From positions 1,550,001 to 1,614,000 of the forward strand of contig NZ_LT906483.1 of the NCBI RefSeq assembly GCF_900187065.1: a DNA stretch of 64,000 bases, read 5' to 3'. The notes under the pieces were generated by a model. That model had not been told where the DNA came from. It saw only the letters and a list, made by a program, of their open reading frames with translations, and did no database searches. Source of the stretch: Mycolicibacterium thermoresistibile (GTDB lineage: Bacteria; Actinomycetota; Actinomycetes; Mycobacteriales; Mycobacteriaceae). The translations under genes were made by a program, and so were the position numbers. Shown piece by piece: positions 8,342-17,507 of this stretch (position 1 is the stretch's first letter; each line of letters starts with the position of its first letter).

Positions 8342-9573
8342 GCACACCGATCATCGACGAGGCCGCCCGGGTCTTCGCCACCCCCAAGGCGTACACCGAT
8401 GAACGGGCGCTGCATGCCGCTCTGACCCACCTGCGCGCGCACGCGCCGGTGTCCTGGGTCGAGGTGGACGGCTACCGGCCGTTCTGGGCGATCACCAAAC
8501 ACGCCGACATCATGGCGATCGAACGGGACAACGAACTGTTCACCAATTCACCGCGTCCGGTGCTGATCACCGCCGAGGCCGACGAGCTGCAGGCCGGGGT
8601 GGGCATCCGCACGCTGATCCACCTCGACGACCCCGAGCATCGCGATCTGCGGGCGATCGGCGCCGACTGGTTCCGGCCGAAGGCGATGCGTGCTTTGAAG
8701 ATCCGGGTTGACGAGCTGGCGAGAATCCACGTCGACAAGATGCTCGAGCTGGGGCCGGAGTGCGACTTCGTGCAGGAGGTGGCGGTCAACTATCCGCTGT
8801 ACGTGATCATGTCGCTGCTCGGCGTGCCCGAGGCCGATTTCCCGTTGATGCTCAAGCTGACCCAGGAGCTTTTCGGCAGCGACGACGAGGAGTTCAAGCG
8901 GGGCGCCAGCCAGGAAGATCAGATGACCGCACTGCTCGAGATGTTCGAGTATTTCACCAAACTCACCGCGTCGCGCCGGGAGAACCCCACCGAGGATCTC
9001 GCGTCGGCGATCGCCAATGCGAAGATCGACGGAGAACCGCTGTCCGACATCGACACCATGTCCTACTACGCGATCGTGGCCGCCGCCGGGCACGACACCA
9101 CCAGCGCGACGATCTCCGGCGGGCTGCTCGCCCTGCTCGAGCATCCGGATCAGCATGAGCGGCTGCTCGCCGATCCGGAGTTGATGCCGCTGGCGGTCGA
9201 GGAGATGATCCGCTGGGTCACCCCGGTCAAGGCGTTCATGCGGACCGCGCAGCGGGACACCACGGTGCGGGACGTCCCGATCAAGGCGGGGGAGTCGGTG
9301 CTGCTGTCGTACGTGTCGGGCAACCGCGACGAGGAGGTGTTCGACGACCCGTTCGGCTTCGACGTCGGCCGGGATCCCAACAAACACATCTCATTCGGCT
9401 ACGGCGTGCACTTCTGCCTCGGCGCGGCGCTGGCTCGCATGGAGGTCAACAGCTTCTTCACCGAGCTGCTGCCGCGGCTGAAGTCGGTCGAACCGGCCGG
9501 CCCGGCCGAATTCGTCGCGACCACCTTCGTCGGCGGGCCGAAGCACCTGCCGATCCGCTACGAACTCCGCTGA
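8338..9573 (+). CDS. Cytochrome P450 (bacterial class I)
   Basis: A complete 411-residue P450. The I-helix oxygen-activation motif AGHDTT is at residues 250-255, the ExxR pair is E289/R292, and the heme-binding loop FGYGVHFCLG has Cys360 as thiolate ligand. These enzymes use O2 and electrons from a ferredoxin/reductase pair to hydroxylate hydrophobic substrates. The sequence resembles mycobacterial lipid or steroid P450s, but I cannot assign a CYP family. It is preceded by GAGAGGAG and overlaps the LLM gene by 4 bp. Convergent with the amidohydrolase remnant. Confidence 0.9.
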   Translation: MSTPIIDEAARVFATPKAYTDERALHAALTHLRAHAPVSWVEVDGYRPFWAITKHADIMAIERDNELFTNSPRPVLITAEADELQAGVGIRTLIHLDDPEHRDLRAIGADWFRPKAMRALKIRVDELARIHVDKMLELGPECDFVQEVAVNYPLYVIMSLLGVPEADFPLMLKLTQELFGSDDEEFKRGASQEDQMTALLEMFEYFTKLTASRRENPTEDLASAIANAKIDGEPLSDIDTMSYYAIVAAAGHDTTSATISGGLLALLEHPDQHERLLADPELMPLAVEEMIRWVTPVKAFMRTAQRDTTVRDVPIKAGESVLLSYVSGNRDEEVFDDPFGFDVGRDPNKHISFGYGVHFCLGAALARMEVNSFFTELLPRLKSVEPAGPAEFVATTFVGGPKHLPIRYELR

Positions 9574-9588
9574 CCCTCGTGCGCGGGG

Positions 9589-9926
9589 TCAGCTGTTGGC
9601 GCTGGCCGCGGCGTGCAGTGCGTCGCCGCGGTTGCCGGTGTGCTTGCTGAGTGCGCGGATGGAGACGTCGTGGCCTTCGGCGGCTTTGCGTAGGGCTCCG
9701 ACGGTGGCTTTGTCGCGGGGGATGTGGGTGAAGGGGTCGAAGGAGTACCAGCGCATGGCGTTTTCGTGGGTGATCTTGTTGATCTCGTCGTCGGGGACGT
9801 TGTTGGCGGTCAGCACCTCCCACAGTTCCTCCGGCGCGCCGGGCCACATCGAGTCCGAGTGCGGGTAGTCGGCTTCCCAGCAGATGTTGTCGATGCCGAT
9901 GCGGTGGCGTAGTTGCACCCCGACCG
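9589..9926 (-). pseudogene. Amidohydrolase, 3' fragment separated by IS256-family element
   Basis: The C-terminal part of the amidohydrolase whose 5' part lies at 11363-12421. The frame reads GVQLRHRIGIDNICWEADYPHSDSMWPG, repeated from the other fragment, then continues into the unique C-terminus ending ASANS. Joining 12421-11363 directly to 9807-9589 restores an uninterrupted frame of 425 residues. The interruption is therefore recent and the gene was intact before insertion. This fragment has no start codon or promoter of its own. Confidence 0.85.
9808..9926. repeat. 119-bp direct repeat, left copy
   Basis: Identical by eye to 11363-11481. It is a segment of the amidohydrolase gene that abuts the left end of the IS element. 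It is much longer than the short (usually about 8-9 bp) target duplication of IS256-family elements. Confidence 0.85.
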
Positions 9927-11362
9927 GGGGCGTGTTTAGTTTTCTGTGTAAGCCGTGCTGAAAGGACACGCAGCAAGAGATGACGATGACCGATGAAAAG
10001 GGCACTTCCTCGACGACGGGTAACGAGCTCGTCGCGCAGCTCCAGGCCAGCGGTGCGCTGGACGAGTTGTTCGCCAAGATCGACTCCGGCGAGGTCGAGA
10101 TCACCGGCTCGGACGGGCTGTTGCCGGCGCTGTTGAAGACGACCCTGGAGCGGGGCCTGCAGGCGGAACTGACCGGCCATCTGGGCTATGAGAAGGGCGA
10201 GCCGGCGCCGGCTAAGCGCCCGAATGCCCGCAACGGCACCACCTCGAAGACCATCGAGTCCGAGGTCGGCTCGTTCACCATCGACGTCCCCCGGGATCGG
10301 GCCGGCACGTTCACCCCGAGGTTGATCCGCAAGGGCCAGCGCCGTCTGGACGGGCTGGACGACATGATCATCAGCCTCTACGCCGGCGGCATGACCGTCC
10401 GCGAGATCGAGCACCATCTGGCCACGACGATCGGCGTGGAGCTGTCGGCGGGCACGATCTCGGCGATCACCGACGCCGTGGCCGACGCCGTGCTGCAGTG
10501 GCAGAACCGGCCGCTGGAGGAGTTCTACCCGGTCATCTACCTCGATGCCATCCGCATCAAAGTCCGCCAAGACCACCGGGTCGTGGGCCGCTCGGCCTAC
10601 ATCGCCGTCGGCGTCGACCTCGAGGGCATCAAGCACGTGCTGGGGATCTGGGTCCAAGACACCGAGGGCGCCTCCTTCTGGGCCCACGTGTGCGCAGACC
10701 TGGCCAATCGCGGCGTCCGGGACGTACTCATCGTGTGCTGCGACGGCCTGGCCGGCCTTCCGGAGGCGATCGAGGCGACCTGGCCCGACTCGATGGTCCA
10801 GACCTGCGTAGTGCACCTGATCCGGGCCTCGATGCGGTTCGTGTCCTACGGCGATCGCAAGAAGGTCGCCGCCGAGCTGAAGAAGATCTACACCGCCCCG
10901 AACGAGGAGACCGCCCTGGCGGCGCTGGCCGAGTTCGAGGCCTCGGCCTGGGGCGCCAAGTACCCGCAGACCGTGGCGACCTGGACCGCGGCGTGGGAGC
11001 GATTCACGCCGTTCCTGCAGTTCCCGCCCATGCTGAGGCGGGTCATCTACACGACGAACTCGATCGAGTCGCTGAATTTCCAGCTGCGCAAGGTCACCAA
11101 GAACCGCGGCCACTTCCCGAGCACCGAATCGGCCGTCAAGCTGCTGTGGCTGGCGATCTGCAACATCGAAGACCGAAGGGCCCGCGAACGCGCCGCCGAG
11201 AAGGGCAAGCCCGCCGGGCAACGGAGGGCCTCAGGCCGCCTCGTCGAAGGACAAGTCACCACCAACTGGAAACAAGCCCTCGCCCAGCTCGCGGCCGCCT
11301 ACCCCGACCGCATCAACCCCTACCTCTGACCACCCGCATACACAGAAATCTTGACAGGCTCC
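9927..11362 (+). mobile_element. IS256-family insertion sequence, about 1436 bp
   Basis: A single transposase gene flanked by imperfect terminal inverted repeats, 9927-9950 and 11339-11362. They match at about 19 of 24 positions and share TTTCTGTGTA. No short target duplication flanks the ends; perfect 119-bp copies of the host gene do instead. The ends are ambiguous by one base each side because adjoining bases match. Confidence 0.85.
9980..11329 (+). CDS. IS256-family (Mutator-type) DDE transposase
   Basis: 449 residues, normal for the family and apparently intact. The catalytic triad is visible as D189 (VIYLDAIR), D255 (IVCCDGLAG) and E363 (TTNSIESLN), with the family signature H..R between them (TCVVHLIRASMRFV). 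The N-terminal region (LVAQLQASGALDELF...GLQAELTGHLGYEKGE) is the usual DNA-binding and oligomerisation part. An in-frame ATG lies at 9986. It would catalyse copy-paste or circle-mediated transposition of the element. Coding quality suggests it may still be active. Confidence 0.93.
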   Translation: MTMTDEKGTSSTTGNELVAQLQASGALDELFAKIDSGEVEITGSDGLLPALLKTTLERGLQAELTGHLGYEKGEPAPAKRPNARNGTTSKTIESEVGSFTIDVPRDRAGTFTPRLIRKGQRRLDGLDDMIISLYAGGMTVREIEHHLATTIGVELSAGTISAITDAVADAVLQWQNRPLEEFYPVIYLDAIRIKVRQDHRVVGRSAYIAVGVDLEGIKHVLGIWVQDTEGASFWAHVCADLANRGVRDVLIVCCDGLAGLPEAIEATWPDSMVQTCVVHLIRASMRFVSYGDRKKVAAELKKIYTAPNEETALAALAEFEASAWGAKYPQTVATWTAAWERFTPFLQFPPMLRRVIYTTNSIESLNFQLRKVTKNRGHFPSTESAVKLLWLAICNIEDRRARERAAEKGKPAGQRRASGRLVEGQVTTNWKQALAQLAAAYPDRINPYL

Positions 11363-11481
11363 GGTCAGCACCTCCCACAGTTCCTCCGGCGCGCCGGGCC
11401 ACATCGAGTCCGAGTGCGGGTAGTCGGCTTCCCAGCAGATGTTGTCGATGCCGATGCGGTGGCGTAGTTGCACCCCGACCG
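11363..11481. repeat. 119-bp direct repeat, right copy
   Basis: Identical by eye to 9808-9926 and directly adjoining the right IS end. In this copy the sequence is continuous with the rest of the amidohydrolase 5' part. Confidence 0.85.
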
Positions 11482-12421
11482 GATCGGAGATGAAACAGGT
11501 CAAGAAGTGCTCCCGGAACACCTCGCTGGGCAGTTTGCCGCCGAAGTCCTGATGGGTCCAGGTCGAATGCATGTCATAGGTGCGGTCCACCCGTTCCAGA
11601 AAATACGGGATCCAGCCGGTGCCGCCCTCACTGAGCGCGATCTTCAGATCCGGATACTTCTTGATCGGCGCCGACCACAACAGATCGGCGGCGGCCTGCA
11701 CGATGTTCATCGGCTGCAGGGTGATCATCACATCCATCGGCGCGTCCGGGGCGGTGATCGCCAACTTGCCCGACGAACCGATGTGCACGTTGAGCACCAT
11801 GTCGGTGTCACACAACGCCTCCCACATCGGCTTCCAATAGTCCAGATCGTGAAAACTCGGATACCCCATCGCCGCCGGATTCTCGGTGAACGTCAACGCG
11901 TGCACCCCCTTGGCGGCGACCCGGCGGATCTCATCGGCACACAACTGCGGATCCCAGATCACCGGCAACGCCATCGGGATGAACCGGCCCGGATACGCCC
12001 CGCACCACTCCTCGATATGCCAATCGTTGTACGCCCGCACCAACGCCAACGAGAACTCACTGTCCTCGGTGACGAACAACCGCCCCGCAAACCCCGGAAA
12101 CGACGGAAAACAGATCGACGCCAAAATCCCCCCGGCGTTCATGTCCTTGACCCGCTCATCGACCTGCCAACACCCCGGCCGGATCTCATCGAGCCCCTGC
12201 GGCTCCAGCCCGTACTCCTCCTTGGGCCGGCCCGCCACCGCATTGAGCGCCACATTCGGGATCACCACATCCCGAAACTGCCAGGTATCCGAACCATCCG
12301 GGTTGTGCACCAACCGCGGCGCATCATCGAGATACTTCCTCGGCAGATGATTGCGGAACATATCCGGCGGCTCAACCGTGTGATCATCCACGCTGATCAA
12401 GATCATGTCGTCCTTCTGCAC
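11363..12421 (-). pseudogene. Amidohydrolase (Amidohydro_2 family), 5' fragment interrupted by IS256-family element
   Basis: The first 353 codons of a metal-dependent TIM-barrel amidohydrolase of the 2-amino-3-carboxymuconate-6-semialdehyde decarboxylase-like superfamily. The N-terminal metal motif is VDDHTVEPPDMF. Family segments include GVHALTFTENP, HIGSSGK, LSEGGTGWIPYFLERVD and DNICWEADYPHSDSMWPG. Translation now reads into IS sequence after residue 353, replacing the last 72 residues with about 44 foreign ones. In actinobacteria these genes cluster with P450, Rieske and LLM genes, as here. The start ATG 12421 (MQKDDMILIS) follows a TTACCGTAA element. Confidence 0.85.
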
Positions 12422-12447
12422 GACGACACCCCCCTCCGCAGACAGGC

Positions 12448-12456
12448 TTACCGTAA
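12448..12456. promoter_or_regulatory. TTACCGTAA palindrome upstream of the amidohydrolase
   Basis: The same nine-base palindrome as at 2826-2834, 27 bp upstream of the amidohydrolase start codon. The partner half-site 12 bp away is not well conserved here, so this is the weakest member of the proposed operator set. Confidence 0.4.
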
Positions 12457-12489
12457 TGCTCTCAGGCTAGCCTCCGCGGCGGCGCGGCA

Positions 12490-12681
12490 TCAGCAACATC
12501 GCGGATTCGGGCTCGCATCGGTGGCCGCGTGCCGCATCCGCCAGTACTCCCGTTCGGTGAGCACCGGTTCCCCCGGATGGGTGCGCAGCCGATGCCGGAC
12601 GTAGCGGTGATAGTGGTTGTCGCCCATCAACGTGGCGACGTACCAACCGATCCCGCGGAGGAGGCGGCCAAGGCGTCCCAC
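12490..12681 (-). CDS. YbdD/YjiX-family small protein
   Basis: 63 residues, MGRLGRLLRGIGWYVATLMG then a His/Arg-rich part with HYHRYVRHR and HPGEPVLTEREYWR. This is the usual pattern of the short YbdD/YjiX family (DUF466-type) encoded directly after CstA-type peptide or pyruvate transporters. The reading frame overlaps the last 55 bp of cstA, so translation is likely coupled. Its molecular role is not established; the conserved pairing suggests an accessory to the transporter. No membrane segment is obvious. Confidence 0.8.
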   Translation of the reverse strand: MGRLGRLLRGIGWYVATLMGDNHYHRYVRHRLRTHPGEPVLTEREYWRMRHAATDASPNPRCC

Positions 12682-14918
12682 TGCTTCTGCACCTCCTTCT
12701 CCGCGGCGGTGGCGATCAGGCCAGACGGGGCGAAGATCCGCGACGGCACCGGCTCGTCCTCGGAGGTCGGGACGCCGTCGCCGCGCAGATGGCGTATCAC
12801 CATCACCGCACCGGCGGCCACCACCGTGATCACCAGCAGCGCGAACACGATCGACAAGCTGCCCTGGATGAACGTGTTGCGGATGACGTCGTCGATCTCA
12901 CCGGGCGTCTTCGCGGCGCCGAACGCGGTCTGGCCGGCGGCCTTGGCCTCGCGGTACTGGAAGTGCTGTGTCCAGTAGCCGACCTTCGGATCGCCGGAGA
13001 AGATCTTCTGCCAGGACGCGGTGAGGGTGACGGTCAGATCCCACAGCAGCGGAACCCCCGGTATCCAGGCCCACTTGAGGTGACCCTTCTTGATCACCAC
13101 GACCGTCACCACGGTCAGCGCGATGGCCGCCAGCAACTGGTTGGCGATACCGAACAGCGGGAACAGCGTGTTGATCCCGCCGAGCGGGTCGGTCACCCCC
13201 ATCAGCAGGATGCCGCCCCAGGCCGCGACGACGATCACGCTGCACACCCAGGCGCCGATCCGCCAGCTGGGATCCTTGAGCCTGCGCAGCGGCCCGCCGA
13301 GGTTGCTCAGCCCGTCGGACAGCATGAACCGGGCCACCCGGGTGCCGGCGTCCACCGTCGTCAGGATGAACAGCGCCTCGAACATGATCGCGAAGTGGTA
13401 CCAGTAGGCCTTGAGCGCATCGCCGCCGAAGACCTTGCTCAACACCTCCGACATGCCGAACGCCAACGTCGGGGCGCCGCCGGTGCGCGAGACAATCGAC
13501 TCCTCATCGATGCTCCTGGCGGCCTCGTCGATCTGTTCGGCGGTGATCGGCGCGCCGCGCAGGTCGAGCCTGTTGACGTATTCGGCTGCGGTGGCGGCGG
13601 TTCCGCCGGTCTGCGCCGCCGGCGCGTTGAGCACGAAGTACAGATGCGGGTTGATGATCGCGGCGGTGATCAGCGCCATGATCGCGACGAACGACTCGGT
13701 GAGCATGCCGCCGTACCCGATCAGCCGCATCTGGCTTTCCTTCTCCAGCAGCTTGGGCGTGGTGCCGGAGGCGATCAGCGAGTGGAAGCCGGACAGCGCC
13801 CCGCAGGCGATGGTGATGAACAGGAACGGGAACAGTGAACCGGCGAACACCGGGCCGTCCCCGCGGGTGGCGAAGGTCGAGATCGCCGGCGCCTCCATCA
13901 CCGGACGCGCCAGCAGGATGCCCACCGCCAACAGTGCGATGGTGCCGACCTTCATGAAGGTGGACAGGTAGTCCCGCGGTGCGAGCAGCAGCCACACCGG
14001 AAGCACCGACGCCGCCAACCCGTAGAGGATGATGCACCACGACAGGGTGACCGGAGACAGGTCGAACCACGAACCGCCCCAGGAGGTGTCGGCCACCCAG
14101 TCGCCGGACACCACGGCCAGCAGCAGCAGCACGACACCGATCGCGGAGACCTCCGACACCCGCCCGGGCCGCAGGTAGCGCAGATACATGCCCATGAACA
14201 GGGCGATCGGGATGGTCATCGCGATGGAGAAGACACCCCACGGGCTCTGTGCCAGCGCCTGGACCACCACCAGCGCCAGCACCGCCAGCAGGATCGTCAT
14301 GATGACCAGCACCCCGACGATGGCGGCCGCGCCGCCGACGGCGCCGAGTTCGTCGCGCGCCATCTGACCCAGCGAGCGGCCGCGCCGCCGGGTCGAGATG
14401 ACCAGCACCAGATAGTCCTGCACACAGCCGGCGAGCACCGCGCCGATGATGATCCAGATGGTTCCGGGCAGATAACCCATCTGCATCGCCAGAACGGGTC
14501 CGACCAGCGGGCCGGCGCCGGCGATGGCGGCGAAGTGGTGGCCGAACAACACCCGCCGGTCGGTGGGCATGTAGTCGGTGCCGTTCTCGAAGAGTTCGGC
14601 GGGGGTGGCGTTGTCGTCGCGGGGTTTGACGATCTTGAGTTCGACCAGCCGGGCGTAGAACCGGTAGCCGACGATGTAGGTGCAGATCGCGGCGATGACG
14701 AACCACACCGCGTTGACCGTCTCACCGCGGAAGAACGCGATGATCGCCCACGCCACCGCGCCCAGCAGCGCGATGATCCCGAAGATGATCTTGTGCCTGG
14801 TGGTGATCGGGGAGCGGTCGATGATCGCGACCGGCGGCAACTTCTCGTCGGTGCGGATGTAGGTGATGTCGCCGCGCTGTTCCTCGATCCGGTCCGCAGA
14901 TGCGGTGGATGTGCCCAC
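12627..14918 (-). CDS. cstA: Carbon starvation protein A, pyruvate/peptide transporter
   Basis: A very hydrophobic 763-residue membrane protein with many transmembrane helices. Typical CstA segments include FAAIAGAGPLVGPVLA, GTIWIIIGAVLAGCVQDYLV and FHSLIASGTTPK. The family imports pyruvate or peptides during carbon limitation. The start was set at GTG 14918, preceded by GGAGGG; the longer in-frame extension overlaps ligB and is not credible. A YbdD-like gene overlaps the 3' end. It lies downstream of ligB on the same strand, separated by a hairpin at 14953-14977, and sits at the Rv3063 position of the block. Confidence 0.92.
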   Translation of the reverse strand: MGTSTASADRIEEQRGDITYIRTDEKLPPVAIIDRSPITTRHKIIFGIIALLGAVAWAIIAFFRGETVNAVWFVIAAICTYIVGYRFYARLVELKIVKPRDDNATPAELFENGTDYMPTDRRVLFGHHFAAIAGAGPLVGPVLAMQMGYLPGTIWIIIGAVLAGCVQDYLVLVISTRRRGRSLGQMARDELGAVGGAAAIVGVLVIMTILLAVLALVVVQALAQSPWGVFSIAMTIPIALFMGMYLRYLRPGRVSEVSAIGVVLLLLAVVSGDWVADTSWGGSWFDLSPVTLSWCIILYGLAASVLPVWLLLAPRDYLSTFMKVGTIALLAVGILLARPVMEAPAISTFATRGDGPVFAGSLFPFLFITIACGALSGFHSLIASGTTPKLLEKESQMRLIGYGGMLTESFVAIMALITAAIINPHLYFVLNAPAAQTGGTAATAAEYVNRLDLRGAPITAEQIDEAARSIDEESIVSRTGGAPTLAFGMSEVLSKVFGGDALKAYWYHFAIMFEALFILTTVDAGTRVARFMLSDGLSNLGGPLRRLKDPSWRIGAWVCSVIVVAAWGGILLMGVTDPLGGINTLFPLFGIANQLLAAIALTVVTVVVIKKGHLKWAWIPGVPLLWDLTVTLTASWQKIFSGDPKVGYWTQHFQYREAKAAGQTAFGAAKTPGEIDDVIRNTFIQGSLSIVFALLVITVVAAGAVMVIRHLRGDGVPTSEDEPVPSRIFAPSGLIATAAEKEVQKQWDALAASSAGSVGTSPR

Positions 14919-14952
14919 GATCCCTCCTCTGCCAGGCGCACCGGCGCCGATC

Positions 14953-14977
14953 CTCGCACCGCGCCGGGGGGTGCGAG
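14953..14977 (-). terminator. Hairpin between ligB and cstA
   Basis: CTCGCACC (14953-14960) pairs with GGTGCGAG (14970-14977) around a 9-nt GC-rich loop. No clear U-tract follows, as is common in mycobacteria. It would reduce ligB read-through into cstA. Confidence 0.5.
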
Positions 14978-14995
14978 CGGCAATCCTAGTTCCGG

Positions 14996-16519
14996 TCAAT
15001 CGCCGCGTTCGTAGATACGGCGCACGGTGTCGACGGTGTCGGCCTCGTCGGGTGTCTTGTCGTCGCGGTAGCGCAGCACCCGGGCGAACCGCAGCGCCAT
15101 CCCGCCGGGATAGCGCGAGGACCGCTGCACCCCGTCGAAGGCGATCTCGACGACCTGCTCCGGCCGCAGTCGCACCACATGCCCCGTGGTCGGACCGTCG
15201 GCGAGTTCCAGGAACCGCGCCGTCTGCCACTCGAGCATCGCGTCGGTCATCCCTTTGAACGTCTTGCCGAGCATGACGAAGCCACCGGTCCGCGGGTCGC
15301 GGGCGCCGAGGTGGATGTTGGACAGCTTCCCGGCCCGCCGGCCCGACCCCCATTCGACCGCCAGCACCACCACATCGAGGGTGTGCACCGGTTTGACCTT
15401 CAGCCAGCCCGCGCCGCGGCGGCCGGCCTCATAGGCGGCCGACGGTGATTTCGCCATCACGCCTTCGTGACCGGCGTCCAGCGTCGCCCGCAGGAACCGT
15501 TCGGCGGCCGCGGGATCGGCGGTGACGAGCCGGTCCACCCGGTGCCGGTCGGGGATCAGCGCGTCCAGCACCTCGAGGCGGGCCCCGGTCGGCCGGTCGA
15601 GCAGATCGTCGCCGTCCACGTGCAGCAGGTCGAACACGAACACCGACAGCGGCGGCGCCGCCCCCGGGCCGGCGCGGCCGAACCGGGATGCGGTGACCTG
15701 GAACCGGTGTGGGCGGCCGTCCGGCCGCAGCGCGATCGCCTCGGCGTCGGCGATCACCTCGCTCACCGGCCACGTCAGCGCGGCCTCGACGACCTCGGGC
15801 AGCCGGGCGGTGACGTCGTCGAGGCTGCGGGTGAAGATCGCCACCTCCCGGCGCGAGCGGTGGATCTGCACCCGGGCGCCGTCCAACTTGGCCTCCAACA
15901 CCGCTGTGCCGCCGAGCCGTTCGAGCGCCTCGGTGACGCCGGCGGCGGTCTGCGCAAGCATCGGGCCGACCGGCTGTCCGACCCGCAGCGTGTAGCGCGA
16001 CAGTGCGTCGGTGCCACCGGTCAACGCGGCGCCGGCGACGGTCGGCAGCTCCCCGGCGAGCATGGCGGCGCGGCGTACCGCCGCGGCGGGGACGTCGGCG
16101 GCCCTGGCGACCGCATCGGCCATCACCCCCACCAGCGCGCCCTGCCGCAGCTCACCGCTGAGCAGGCCGCGCAGGAACCGCTGCTCGATGCCGGTGGCGG
16201 CGCCGAACAGCTCGGCGAGCAGCGCCGCCCGCCGGGCCTGCGAACCCTTACCGGTCACCGTCCGGATCTGGGTGAACGCCGCATCGACCGCCGCGACGGT
16301 CAGCGTCGGCGCGGCGGCCGGCGGCGGGAGGGACCGCAGCGCGGCCCACCCGACGCCGATCGGGCGTTGCGGCAGCTCACCGGACAGCCAGGACACCACG
16401 ACCGGTACCAGGGCCGCATCGGTGTCTCTCAGCAGCTCGGCGATGCGCGAGATCTTGGCCGACCGCGCCGTGGTCGCGCCGACCTCGGCCGAGGCGGTGG
16501 CGACGTCGACGAGCAGCAT
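14996..16519 (-). CDS. ligB: ATP-dependent DNA ligase LigB
   Basis: 507 residues from ATG 16519 ([14 protein letters not shown]), the length I recall for mycobacterial LigB. The N-terminal DNA-binding domain (1-200) precedes the nucleotidyltransferase motif EAKLDGAR, with Lys211 forming the AMP adduct. Later motifs are FTRSLDDVT (III region), DAEAIAL (IIIa), EGVMAKS (IV) and WLKVKP (V). The C-terminal OB-fold is present. The enzyme seals nicks in duplex DNA using ATP and is dispensable in mycobacteria, where NAD-dependent LigA is essential. Divergent from the SDR at 16673. An in-frame start 63 bp upstream has no support. Confidence 0.95.
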   Translation of the reverse strand: MLLVDVATASAEVGATTARSAKISRIAELLRDTDAALVPVVVSWLSGELPQRPIGVGWAALRSLPPPAAAPTLTVAAVDAAFTQIRTVTGKGSQARRAALLAELFGAATGIEQRFLRGLLSGELRQGALVGVMADAVARAADVPAAAVRRAAMLAGELPTVAGAALTGGTDALSRYTLRVGQPVGPMLAQTAAGVTEALERLGGTAVLEAKLDGARVQIHRSRREVAIFTRSLDDVTARLPEVVEAALTWPVSEVIADAEAIALRPDGRPHRFQVTASRFGRAGPGAAPPLSVFVFDLLHVDGDDLLDRPTGARLEVLDALIPDRHRVDRLVTADPAAAERFLRATLDAGHEGVMAKSPSAAYEAGRRGAGWLKVKPVHTLDVVVLAVEWGSGRRAGKLSNIHLGARDPRTGGFVMLGKTFKGMTDAMLEWQTARFLELADGPTTGHVVRLRPEQVVEIAFDGVQRSSRYPGGMALRFARVLRYRDDKTPDEADTVDTVRRIYERGD

Positions 16520-16672
16520 CTGATCAGCCTGACACGGCCTGCGGCCGGCGCGGGCCGACATGGGACGACCCGGGGCCGACACGCCCGATCCGCCCGACCC
16601 GAAAGCCTTACCGAAAGCCGGGATCGGTTAAGTTGCAAGTCGGTCTTGTCACGTGTGTGGAAAGGAACCTGA

Positions 16673-17440
16673 ATGGAGATCGAGGGCAAGAAGGCCGTCG
16701 TCGTCGGCGGAGCCTCCGGCTTCGGCCGCGCGACCGCGGAGGCGCTGGCCAAACGCGGTGCGAGCGTCGCGGTGCTGGACCGGCCGCAGTCGAAGGGCAA
16801 GGAGGTCGCCGAGCAGATCGGCGGCTCGTTCTTCGACGTGGACGTCACCGACTTCGACGGCACCGAGAAGGTGCTGCAACAGGCCGTCGACGCGCTCGGC
16901 GGCCTGCACATCGCGGTGACCACCGCCGGTGGCGGAATCGCCGAGCGCACCGTGAAGAAGGACGGCCCGCACAGCCTCGAGTCGTTCCGCCAGAGCGTGG
17001 ATCTCAACCTCATCGGCACGTTCAACATCAGCCGGCTGGCGGCGTGGCACATGAGCAAGAACGAACCGGTGGACGACGAGAAGGAGGAGCGCGGCGTCAT
17101 CATCAACACCGCCTCCATCGCCGCGTTCGAGGGGCAGATCGGTCAGGTCGCCTACACCGCCTCCAAGGCCGCGATCGCCGGCATGTGCCTGACCATGGCG
17201 CGCGACCTGGGCAGCCTGGGCATCCGGGCGCTGGCCATCGCGCCGAGCCTGTTCGCCACCGGCCTCACCGAGGGCATTCCGGACGAGTTCGCCAAGCAGC
17301 TGACCAAGGACGCCGCATTCCCGAAGCGCCTCGGAAAGCCCGAGGAGTACGCCAAGCTGGCGCTGGCCATCGTGGAGAACCCGATGCTCAACGGGCAGTG
17401 CATCCGGCTCGACGCCGGACAGCGGTTCGCCCCCAAGTAA
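16673..17440 (+). CDS. Short-chain dehydrogenase, 3-hydroxyacyl-CoA dehydrogenase type II-like
   Basis: 255-residue classical SDR. The cofactor motif is GGASGFGRA (TGxxxGxG type, with Asp36 favouring NAD), the active-site Ser lies in NTASIAAF, and Tyr/Lys in AYTASKAA. Length, the FFDVDVTD stretch and the C-terminal LNGQCIRLDAG match type II (HSD10-like) 3-hydroxyacyl-CoA dehydrogenases. These oxidise 3-hydroxyacyl-CoA in beta-oxidation and also act on hydroxysteroids. That fits the acyl-CoA dehydrogenase gene 68 bp downstream, from which it is separated only by the palindromic repeat. RBS GGAAAGGA precedes the ATG. Confidence 0.88.
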   Translation: MEIEGKKAVVVGGASGFGRATAEALAKRGASVAVLDRPQSKGKEVAEQIGGSFFDVDVTDFDGTEKVLQQAVDALGGLHIAVTTAGGGIAERTVKKDGPHSLESFRQSVDLNLIGTFNISRLAAWHMSKNEPVDDEKEERGVIINTASIAAFEGQIGQVAYTASKAAIAGMCLTMARDLGSLGIRALAIAPSLFATGLTEGIPDEFAKQLTKDAAFPKRLGKPEEYAKLALAIVENPMLNGQCIRLDAGQRFAPK

Positions 17441-17444
17441 TCGC

Positions 17445-17493
17445 GATTTCGGCGTGCTCACGATCGCTCACCGATCGTGAGCACGCCGAAATC
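17445..17493. repeat. Palindromic repeat (copy 2) between co-directional genes
   Basis: Perfect 22-bp inverted repeat (arms 17445-17466 and 17472-17493) with a 5-nt loop. The arm begins GATTTCGGCGTGC as in copies 1 and 3. It starts five bases after one stop codon and ends before the ribosome-binding site of fadE22, so it would partially terminate or stabilise the intergenic RNA. Confidence 0.8.
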
Positions 17494-17507
17494 CCAAGGA
17501 GAACACC

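Noticed and set aside
12789..13838. 349-residue plus-strand frame across cstA
   Set aside because: Typical high-GC antisense shadow of a membrane protein gene.
14919..15353. Extended N-terminus of CstA
   Set aside because: It would lie entirely over ligB codons; GTG 14918 has a good ribosome-binding site.
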